Source: Halomonas halophila
GTDB taxonomy: Bacteria; Pseudomonadota; Gammaproteobacteria; Pseudomonadales; Halomonadaceae
Direction: 5' to 3'
Assembly (NCBI GenBank): GCA_002433675.1
Contig: DJIP01000400.1
Location: 1-13,077, forward strand
DNA length: 13,077 nt
In this document: positions 7,603-13,077 of the stretch, one piece after another
Numbering within the stretch: the first letter of the stretch is position 1
How the letters are laid out: each line of letters opens with the position of its first letter
The notes under the pieces: generated by a model
What the model was told of the DNA's origin: nothing
The model's input: the letters and a program-made list of their open reading frames with translations, nothing else
Databases searched by the model: none
Position numbers and translations under genes: made by a program

Positions 7603-7889
7603 GAAGAGACCTCCTGGTCGCCGTTCAAGGTCAGAGCGTCGAACTCGTGGGTATCGCCCAGTTCGTCCAGCAGCTCGAGGGTGCGCGCCGCAGCCTCGGC
7701 GTCGATACGGTTCAGGGCGAAGCCCACGTGGACCAGTACCCAGTCACCGACGCAGCGCTCGGGCGGGTGGTCGTCATCGACGATGCAGGCGATGTTGATC
7801 TGGCGTCGGACCCCGCTCACGTCCACCGTGGCGAGCCGCGCGTCGGCGTCATCGAGGGAAATGATCTGTCCTGGAATTCCCAGACACAT
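7599..7889 (-). CDS. hypC: HypC, hydrogenase maturation chaperone
   Basis: A 96-residue HypC. The N-terminus MCLGIPGQII carries Cys2, which after Met removal binds iron and the large subunit precursor; the conserved His is in VGDWVLVHVGFA (H54). HypC forms a complex with HypD and carries the Fe(CN)2CO unit to the large subunit. The C-terminal acidic tail after LLDELGDTHEFD is not conserved. The start has AGGAGA 6 nt upstream. This start and its ribosome site lie inside the end of hypF (41-nt overlap), and the stop overlaps hypD by 4 nt. The order after hypF agrees with rhizobial hypFCDE. HupF is a related hup-specific paralogue, but the location within hypFCDE favours HypC. Confidence 0.95.
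   Translation of the reverse strand: MCLGIPGQIISLDDADARLATVDVSGVRRQINIACIVDDDHPPERCVGDWVLVHVGFALNRIDAEAAARTLELLDELGDTHEFDALTLNGDQEVSS
7609..7615 (-). promoter_or_regulatory. Shine-Dalgarno site of hypD
   Basis: AGGAGGT on the minus strand, 6 nt before the hypD ATG and inside the hypC coding region. It is a full match to the anti-Shine-Dalgarno sequence and the strongest ribosome site I noticed in the window, fitting a need for abundant HypD. Confidence 0.8.
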
Positions 7890-10485
7890 GGCCGGTCTCC
7901 TGTGCGTTATTGGATGCCGTGGTGGCGGTAATGACAGTGGCGGTGGTGGGTGCTGACGAGGTCGTCGAGGTCGTTGAAATTGCCGAGGTCGGACCGTCCG
8001 ACGCCAGGTCGGAGGCCCGCGGATGACGCCGCGCCGCGGCGATCAGTGCCTGGCCCAGGGCGATGCCGCCGTCGTTGGCTGGCACCTGACGCTGGGTCAG
8101 CACCCGAACCGGCAGTGGCGCGAGCTGTTCAAGCGTCAGTTCCAGCAGGGTGCGGTTGTGAAAGCAGCCGCCGCTCAGCGCGACGGCCTCGACGTTGCGC
8201 GTGTTGGAAAGTCGCCGGGCATTGTCGTCAAGAGCGTCGTCCAGCATGTCGCCGACGACCTCGCCAAGTCCCTGGGCCAGTCCCAGATGAAAGCGCGCCG
8301 CGATCAGCGGGGTGTCCTTGCCGTCGGCCAGGTCGTCAAACAGCGCCGTCCACATCGGTGCCGGATCGAGGATCCGGTGGCCGTCCTGCGTCCTGTGAAG
8401 GGCAAAGGGATAGGGGGTAATGGCGCCAGACGAGCGTGACTGGGGCGACTTCAGCGCGCGGGCGGCCAGGGCTTCCAGGGCCATGGCCGCTTCGCCTTCG
8501 TGATGCTGGTGATCGAAGCACAGCTCCAGGGCGGCGGCGACGGCGTCGAACAGGCGCCCGCAGGAAGAGGCGAGGGGGCTGTTGAGTCCGGCCTCGATCA
8601 TCCCCGTAAGAGTGTCGATCGGCTTCTGGTTCAGCCGCTTGAGCACGCCAAGGCTCGGGTGGCGCTGCGTTAGGGCGGCAAGGCCGGGACCGGTGATGAG
8701 CTGAGCCAGCAGGTTGCGCCAGGGCTCGCGGGAGGCGGCGCCGGCCCCCGGCATGGCGACGGACTTGAGCGAACCCAGCCGTTGGCAGTGGCGATAGTCC
8801 GCCAGCAGGAATTCGCCACCCCACAGGCTGCCATCCTCGCCAAGGCCCAGGCCGTCCAGGGCAATTCCTAGTACCGGGGCTGCGTCGCGAGGGTAGCCGT
8901 TGTCGGCCAGACAGGCGGCGATATGGGCGTGGTGGTGACCAATGGCATCGAGTGGCAGGTCGGCGTCATCGGCCATCCGTCGAGCCATGGCGCTGGTGCG
9001 GTAGTCCGGGTGAGTGTCGCAGGCCAGCCAGGCGGGACGGTGGTCGTACAGCGCCAGGAAGTCGTCGAGGTTGCGTTCGTAGTCGTCGAGGGTGGTGGCG
9101 TCGTCCAGGTCACCCTGATGAGGGGACAGGATCGCGCGCTGGCTATCCACCAGGCAGAAGGTGGCCTTTTGCTGCGGTCCCAGGGCAAGCCCCGGCGAGA
9201 TGTCCTCGAAGCCAGGCGGTAGCGGCAATGGTGCAGGAGCATAGCCCCTGGCACGACGCAGCATGCGCACCTTGCCGGCGGCCAGCTGTACCAGGCTGTC
9301 GTCGATACGCCGGGCGATGGCGCGGTCGTGGGTCAGGGCATGACTGGCGATCGTCGACAGGCGGTCACCCAGTTGGTCATCGTCGATCAGCTGGGGCTCG
9401 CCCGAGACATTGCCGCTGGTCATCACGATGGGAAAGGGCAGCCGCTGGCACAGCAGCACGTGCAAGGGGGTCGAAGGCAGCATCACGCCGAGCCGGTCGA
9501 GCCCCGGGGCCAGGGCCTCGGCGAGCGGCCGTCCTGTGGCCTCGTCGCGGCGACGCTCCAGTAGCACGATGGGCGCGGCGGCTGAGCAGAGTGCCTGTTG
9601 TTCAAGATCATCGAGCCGGCAGTAGCGCCTGATCATCTCCAGGTCTCTGACCATCAACGCCAGCGGCCGGGTGGGGCGGCGCTTGAGTCGTCGCAGGCGC
9701 TCGACCGCCTCGGTGCTGGTGGCGTCGCAGGCAAGCTGGTAGCCGCCGAGCCCCTTGATGGCGAGGATCTGGCCCTGGCGGATCAATGCCGCGGCTTCGT
9801 CGATGGGAGCCTCGAGCGAAGATTCTGCGCGAGTCTCGATGGCGTCTTCGCCCGCCAGCCAGGGCCCGCCGTCCAGTGCCACCAGACGCACCCGAGGGCC
9901 GCAGGCCGGGCAGGCGATGGGTTCGGCGTGGAAGCGGCGATCGCCGGGGTCCTGGTATTCGGCGCGACAGCACTCGCATAGCGCAAAGTCGGCCATGGTG
10001 GTGGCCGCCCGATCGTAGGGCATGTCACGAATGATCGACAGACGCGGGCCACAGTGGGTGCAGTTGGTCAGGGCATAGCCGGCGCGTCGCTGGTGCTGGC
10101 TCAGTATCTCTTCTGTGCATGCCGCGCAGATGGCGGCGTCCACGGCGATATCGGTACGTGTTGCCCCCGGGTGGCTGTCGGCGATGGTGAAGCCATCTCG
10201 GTTCAGCGGCGCCAGGCCCGAGCGAATCTCGATGTCGGTGATCTGTGCCAGTGGGGGCGGGTCGCGCTTGAGTTGTTCGATCAGGCTCTCGAGGCGTTCA
10301 CTGGGGCCGGTTGCCCGGATCAGCACGCCTTCACCGTCGTTGAGCACCTCACCGACCAGCGCTAGCCGGTTGGCCAGTTGCCATACCGTCGGACGAAACC
10401 CCACACCCTGCACACAGCCGCGGACCCGGATCTCTACCGGGGTCTCTAGCGTGCTTGGCGGTGTCGTGGGGATGTGAATGGTCAT
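7849..10485 (-). CDS. hypF: HypF, carbamoyltransferase for cyanide ligand synthesis
   Basis: An 878-residue protein that converts carbamoyl phosphate to a carbamoyl-AMP and passes the carbamoyl group to HypE. Domains in order: acylphosphatase (IRVRGCVQGVGFRPTVWQLA, about 17-105), zinc fingers (CxxC at 120-123, 142-145, 170-173 and 192-195), YrdC-like domain (about 234-410, KGLGGYQLACDA, SGNVSGEPQ), then a Kae1-like domain with HHHAH at 517-521, LDGLGLGEDGSLWGGE and ALSGGCFHNRTLLE. I chose the ATG at 10485 because the acylphosphatase domain follows closely as in the family. The frame stays open to an ATG at 10575, which would add 30 residues without homology; no clear Shine-Dalgarno settles it. 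After GIALGQALIAAA the protein carries about 60 extra residues, Ser/Thr/Ala-rich, which overlap hypC by 41 nt. First gene of the minus-strand operon. Confidence 0.93.
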   Translation of the reverse strand: MTIHIPTTPPSTLETPVEIRVRGCVQGVGFRPTVWQLANRLALVGEVLNDGEGVLIRATGPSERLESLIEQLKRDPPPLAQITDIEIRSGLAPLNRDGFTIADSHPGATRTDIAVDAAICAACTEEILSQHQRRAGYALTNCTHCGPRLSIIRDMPYDRAATTMADFALCECCRAEYQDPGDRRFHAEPIACPACGPRVRLVALDGGPWLAGEDAIETRAESSLEAPIDEAAALIRQGQILAIKGLGGYQLACDATSTEAVERLRRLKRRPTRPLALMVRDLEMIRRYCRLDDLEQQALCSAAAPIVLLERRRDEATGRPLAEALAPGLDRLGVMLPSTPLHVLLCQRLPFPIVMTSGNVSGEPQLIDDDQLGDRLSTIASHALTHDRAIARRIDDSLVQLAAGKVRMLRRARGYAPAPLPLPPGFEDISPGLALGPQQKATFCLVDSQRAILSPHQGDLDDATTLDDYERNLDDFLALYDHRPAWLACDTHPDYRTSAMARRMADDADLPLDAIGHHHAHIAACLADNGYPRDAAPVLGIALDGLGLGEDGSLWGGEFLLADYRHCQRLGSLKSVAMPGAGAASREPWRNLLAQLITGPGLAALTQRHPSLGVLKRLNQKPIDTLTGMIEAGLNSPLASSCGRLFDAVAAALELCFDHQHHEGEAAMALEALAARALKSPQSRSSGAITPYPFALHRTQDGHRILDPAPMWTALFDDLADGKDTPLIAARFHLGLAQGLGEVVGDMLDDALDDNARRLSNTRNVEAVALSGGCFHNRTLLELTLEQLAPLPVRVLTQRQVPANDGGIALGQALIAAARRHPRASDLASDGPTSAISTTSTTSSAPTTATVITATTASNNAQETGHVSGNSRTDHFPR
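7896..7901 (-). promoter_or_regulatory. Shine-Dalgarno site of hypC within hypF
   Basis: AGGAGA on the minus strand, 6 nt before the hypC ATG at 7889. It sits within the coding sequence for the HypF tail, so ribosomes translating the end of hypF pass over it. It fixes the hypC start. Confidence 0.7.
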
Positions 10486-10522
10486 GACGTCCAGCGGTGA
10501 AGAAAAGATCTGCCTGACTATT

Positions 10523-10555
10523 TCACAGCTATCGCGAGCCAAACTTGAGCTGTGA
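10523..10555. promoter_or_regulatory. Inverted repeat upstream of hypF
   Basis: TCACAGCT (10523-10530) and AGCTGTGA (10548-10555) are perfect 8-bp arms 17 bp apart, 38-70 bp before the chosen hypF start. It could be an operator for a dimeric regulator or a hairpin in the leader. The arms face the opposite way from a CRP site (TGTGA-N6-TCACA) and do not match the FNR box. If translation begins at 10575 instead, the repeat would be coding. Function unknown. Confidence 0.4.
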
Positions 10556-10669
10556 CAACCTTCTACGACCACCATACCCCTGCCCTGAGGTGCTCCTGTG
10601 GCGCTTCTGTGCTGGTGTGAGCGGATGTGACGATTTCCTTACCCATCGTCAGATTGTCCTGGCGCTGCA

Positions 10670-10698
10670 TTGCTGACTTGGCATTGGACGAATACTGT
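10670..10698 (+). promoter_or_regulatory. Predicted sigma70 promoter of imuA-imuB
   Basis: TTGCTG (10670-10675) and TACTGT (10693-10698) are separated by 17 bp. The -10 element forms the left arm of the LexA box, the usual arrangement by which LexA blocks RNA polymerase. Transcription would begin near 10705 and leave a leader of about 150 nt before imuA. Confidence 0.55.
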
Positions 10699-10712
10699 AT
10701 AAAATAACAGTA
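10693..10712. promoter_or_regulatory. LexA (SOS) box of imuA-imuB
   Basis: TACTGTATAAAATAACAGTA has perfect TACTGT/ACAGTA arms and the CTG-N10-CAG core of the gammaproteobacterial LexA operator, with an AT-rich centre. It overlaps the predicted -10 element. LexA repression with release after DNA damage is established for imuA-imuB cassettes in several proteobacteria. It lies about 140 bp before imuA and about 210 bp from hypF on the other strand. Confidence 0.92.
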
Positions 10713-10752
10713 GTAGATATGTCAGCGTCCTGGTGGCAAGGCCAGGGCGTGG

Positions 10753-10778
10753 GCCTGAACCCTGAGCCTGAACCCTGA
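10753..10778 (+). repeat. 13-bp tandem repeat in imuA leader
   Basis: GCCTGAACCCTGA occurs twice in direct tandem (10753-10765 and 10766-10778), followed by another GCC. GCCTG at 10766-10770 can also pair with CAGGC at 10781-10785. A further 9-bp direct repeat GCAGGTCAG lies at 10801-10809 and 10827-10835, and GGCCTG (10791-10796) can pair with CAGGCC (10815-10820). The leader is thus rich in short repeats, with no recognised riboswitch. Confidence 0.7.
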
Positions 10779-10853
10779 GCCAGGCGAGCGGGCCTGGAGT
10801 GCAGGTCAGCAGATCAGGCCGAGAGAGCAGGTCAGGAGAGCGGGAGAGGAGCG

Positions 10854-11657
10854 ATGAAGGCAGCAGATAACCAGGCCCGTGACAACGCTAGCGATGATCT
10901 CTCGCGGTTGATGCAGCGAGGCAGCGTCTGGCGGGCGCGGCGACAGTGGCATCGTGATCAGCCGGGGGGCGGGCCGGGGCGCGGGATATCCACCGGTGTC
11001 GAGGCCCTGGACGAGGTGCTCGGCGGTGGCTGGCCCCGGGGAGAGCTGCTGGAACTGCTGCTGGATCGAGCGGGTTGCGGTGAGGTTCGTCTGTTGCTTC
11101 CGCTGATGCACCGCTGTGAGCGCGTGGTGTGGTTCGACCCACCCTGGCAGCCTCATGCGGCGGCCCTGGCAGCGGCGGGCCTGGATCTGTCGCGTCTTGT
11201 CATCGTGCGTACCCGTCATCCCAGGCAGCGGCTGTGGGCCATGGAGCAGGCCTTGAAGAGCGGCTGTTGCGATCTGGTGCTGGGCTGGTTTGCAGCGGTG
11301 CAGGGGCAATGGTTGCGGCGGCTGCAGCTCGCCGTCGCGGCAGGGGGCGGCTATGGCGCGCTGATGCGACCGGCCGACTTCGCCGAGCAGGGGTCGGCGG
11401 CACCCTGGCGACTGCGGCTGTCCACTCCCGACCAGACGGCCGGTGACGGGGCTGCGCCCTTGTCGAGTCGCATCAAGGTGCATGCCTTCAAGCGCAAGGG
11501 GGCCATGCCGGCCAGGGCCATCGATATCACCCTGGCCGACTCTAGGCTGTCGCCCCCGTGCCCGCGGCCGACCTCGCCGCCGTGCTCACCCAGTGGGGAA
11601 CGTCGATCCCGCCCCGTGTTGCTCGTCTCCGAGCGCAAGGGTGTGGGGCGATCATGA
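10854..11657 (+). CDS. imuA: ImuA, RecA-like accessory protein of translesion synthesis
   Basis: A 267-residue ImuA (also called SulA-like or RecA-like). The RecA-type core begins ISTGVEALDEVLGGGWPRGELLELL (about 45-69), but the Walker A position reads DRAGCGEV (71-78) and lacks the Lys-Thr for ATP binding, as is common in this family. VVWFDPPWQPHAAALAAAGLDLSRLVIVR and a second strand-rich block follow, and then the C-terminal region SSRIKVHAFKRKGAMPARAIDITL. ImuA works with ImuB and DnaE2 in SOS-induced mutagenic bypass of DNA damage. The start at 10854 follows a purine-rich GAGAGGAG; a LexA box and promoter lie upstream. The TGA overlaps the imuB ATG by 4 nt. No upstream start in frame is better. 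Confidence 0.9.
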   Translation: MKAADNQARDNASDDLSRLMQRGSVWRARRQWHRDQPGGGPGRGISTGVEALDEVLGGGWPRGELLELLLDRAGCGEVRLLLPLMHRCERVVWFDPPWQPHAAALAAAGLDLSRLVIVRTRHPRQRLWAMEQALKSGCCDLVLGWFAAVQGQWLRRLQLAVAAGGGYGALMRPADFAEQGSAAPWRLRLSTPDQTAGDGAAPLSSRIKVHAFKRKGAMPARAIDITLADSRLSPPCPRPTSPPCSPSGERRSRPVLLVSERKGVGRS

Positions 11658-13077
11658 AGGGGCTGTGGCTATGTCTTCACTGTCCGCAGCTTGGGCTTGA
11701 GGTGCTGAGCGCCGGCGATGACGGACCCCTCGCGTTGCTGTGCGAGGACGGGGAGCGTATCGCCCTGGTCTCGGCCAGGGCCTGGCAGGCCGGTGTCCGG
11801 CCTGGCATGACGATCAATGCCGCACTGTGTCTGGAACCTGGTATCCGTCTGTTGACGCCCGACCCTGACGTGAGCCGGCGTCGCCTTGAAGGGCTGGCGC
11901 TGTGGTGTGCCCGCTTCAGCGCCCGGGTCAGTCTCGAGCCGACCGGGGAAAACGCCGCGTCCTGGGGGGTGGTGATGGAAATCGCCTCGATGCTCGACTA
12001 CTTCGGCGGACTCGAGGGACTGTGGCGTCGTCTGCATGAAGAATTGGCGACCCTGGAGCTTGAGGTGTCCAGCGCCACTGGGCACACCCCGCTGGCCGCC
12101 TGTCTGCTGGCCCGGACGGGGGGCTATTGCGGCCAGGGCGAGGCAGCGCATATGGCCAGGCTCGGCAGGCTTGCCCTTGACCGGCTGGGGCTGTCCGCAC
12201 GCCAGCAGTCGCGCCTCAAGGGACTCGGGTTTACGCACCTCGACGACCTGCTTGTGCTGACGCCTGCCTCGCTGGCCTCGCGCCTGGGGACAGACCTGCG
12301 GCGCTACCTTCAGCGCATGACTGGCGAGGTCGCCGATCCCCCGCCGGTATTCGCGCCGCCACCGCGCTTCGATCGTGAGCTGGAACTGGTCCATGAGATC
12401 GAGCTGGCCGCCGGCATCGTGTTTCCCCTGAGGCGCCTGCTGGCTGAACTCGAGGGGTTTCTCAAGGTGCGTTGCGTCAAGGCGCTGTCGTTGATGTTGA
12501 CGCTCTATCACCGGGAAGGGGCCCAGCACCTGAGCGTGGGGCACGCCGGGGGCGAGCAGGCGGCAGAGGCCTGGCTCGAGCTGTGCCGGTTGCGCCTGGA
12601 ATCTGTGGTGCTGGACGCGCCGGTGCTGCGCCTGCGACTTGAGGTCAGAGAGGTGTGTAGCCTGCAGGCGGTGGCAACGGACCTGTTCCAGGCGCCTCCA
12701 CCCAGTGATTCCCCCGAGGCGCTGTTCAGTCGGCTGCGTTCTCGTCTCGGCGATGGTGCGGTACTGCAGCCCATGGCACTGGAGGACCATCGCCCCGAAC
12801 GGGCCTCCCGCTTGGTAGCGCAGCCGGGGACCGCCCGCAGGTCCGCACCTGAAGCCCAGAGCGCCAACCATCCGGCCTGGCTGCTGGAACACCCCGAGCC
12901 ACTGACGCCGGCAACGCTCGAGCGTCTGGTCTGGGTCGCCGGGCCCGAGCGACTGGCCAGCGGCTGGTGGGACGAAGCCCCCGCGCGACGCGACTATCAC
13001 GTGGCCTGCTGGCCGGACGGCCGCCACGGCTGGGTCTTTCGCGACGCCGAGTCGCAATGGTGGTTGCATGGCTGGTT
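11654..13077 (+). CDS. imuB: ImuB, Y-family polymerase-like protein (3' truncated by window)
   Basis: The frame is open from ATG 11654 to the window end (474 complete codons, no stop). The beginning MKGLWLCLHCPQLGLEVL matches ImuB, in which the Y-family DxD catalytic motif is replaced. The second acidic motif (SIDE in active polymerases) reads MEIASMLDYFGG near 108-119, so catalysis is not expected. A helix-hairpin-helix region (LSARQQSRLKGLGFTHLDDLLVLTPASLASRLG) and a little-finger-like region follow, then ATDLF at 341-345, a possible beta-clamp-binding motif (inferred). Residues after about 410 (PAWLLEHPEPL, GPERLASGWWDE, RDYHVACWPDGRHGWVFRD) are the typical ImuB C-terminal region. ImuB recruits DnaE2 polymerase and ImuA to the clamp. 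dnaE2 is likely just downstream, outside the window. The ATGA overlap with imuA indicates one operon. Confidence 0.92.
   Translation, partial: MKGLWLCLHCPQLGLEVLSAGDDGPLALLCEDGERIALVSARAWQAGVRPGMTINAALCLEPGIRLLTPDPDVSRRRLEGLALWCARFSARVSLEPTGENAASWGVVMEIASMLDYFGGLEGLWRRLHEELATLELEVSSATGHTPLAACLLARTGGYCGQGEAAHMARLGRLALDRLGLSARQQSRLKGLGFTHLDDLLVLTPASLASRLGTDLRRYLQRMTGEVADPPPVFAPPPRFDRELELVHEIELAAGIVFPLRRLLAELEGFLKVRCVKALSLMLTLYHREGAQHLSVGHAGGEQAAEAWLELCRLRLESVVLDAPVLRLRLEVREVCSLQAVATDLFQAPPPSDSPEALFSRLRSRLGDGAVLQPMALEDHRPERASRLVAQPGTARRSAPEAQSANHPAWLLEHPEPLTPATLERLVWVAGPERLASGWWDEAPARRDYHVACWPDGRHGWVFRDAESQWWLHGW

Larger units (their letters stand above)
10576..10853. other. Divergent intergenic region between hypF and imuA
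   Basis: These 278 bp separate the hydrogenase genes from the SOS cassette. Toward imuA it holds a LexA box with promoter, a 13-bp tandem repeat and a leader of about 150 nt. Toward hypF I find no convincing sigma54 (GG-N10-GC) or sigma70 promoter on the minus strand, and no FNR box. No tRNA, insertion sequence or integrase marks the junction. Confidence 0.6.

Noticed and set aside
10535..10550. TTGGC...AGC on the minus strand as a sigma54 promoter for hypF
   Set aside because: The GG to GC spacing is 9 rather than the strict 10 bp.
10486..10575. 30-residue N-terminal extension of HypF
   Set aside because: No family similarity, and the acylphosphatase domain normally starts close to the N-terminus. 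It cannot be fully excluded, since neither start has a strong ribosome site.
10734..10749. Sigma54-like GG-N10-GC match (TGGCAAG...GGGCG)
   Set aside because: The -12 element lacks the TTGC form, it points at the LexA-controlled imuA, and such matches are common by chance in high-GC DNA.
11669..13069. Long 466-codon open frame on the minus strand
   Set aside because: It lies wholly antisense to imuB, whose product has clear family motifs; long antisense frames are expected in high-GC coding DNA.

Overview
The window is a high-GC stretch, almost fully coding, from what is most likely a gammaproteobacterium. A Halomonas-like lineage is my best guess from the style of the imuA/imuB genes and the base composition, but I cannot confirm it without a search. 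It holds the accessory and maturation half of a [NiFe] uptake-hydrogenase cluster, followed by the start of an SOS mutagenesis cassette.

Left block, plus strand (1-5308): the 3' end of hupH, a rubredoxin-HybE/HupJ fusion, hupK, hypA, hypB and a sigma54-type regulator of the HoxA/HupR family. The genes overlap or nearly touch (4, 4, 13 and 1 nt overlaps, then an 8-nt gap), so they look like the tail of one long hup/hyp transcript. The hydrogenase structural genes should lie upstream, outside the window. Middle block, minus strand (5363-10485): hypF, hypC, hypD, hypE, transcribed right to left, with overlaps of 41, 4 and 4 nt. The two blocks converge at a 54-bp gap that contains a short hairpin. 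Right block, plus strand (10854-13077): a perfect-arm LexA box and promoter, then imuA and imuB. imuB runs off the window; dnaE2 would be expected next.

How the genes work together: HypF and HypE make the CN ligands, HypC and HypD assemble the Fe(CN)2CO unit, and HypA and HypB deliver nickel. HupK, HupH and the rubredoxin-HupJ fusion are hydrogenase-specific assembly factors, and the regulator probably controls the hup genes. All six general Hyp proteins (A-F) are present and look intact. The imuA-imuB pair belongs to a separate, DNA-damage-induced translesion synthesis pathway and is only a neighbour.

I see no wholly new system. The features most worth a second look are: a regulator whose receiver domain has lost its phosphorylation residues and carries Glu where the phospho-Asp is expected; a HypB with a very long His-rich nickel-binding region (44 His in 85 residues) built from DNA tandem repeats; a rubredoxin-chaperone fusion ending in a twin-arginine-like SRRDFLTG motif; a cysteine-depleted large-subunit mimic (HupK); and a HypF with an unusual Ser/Thr-rich tail that overlaps hypC.
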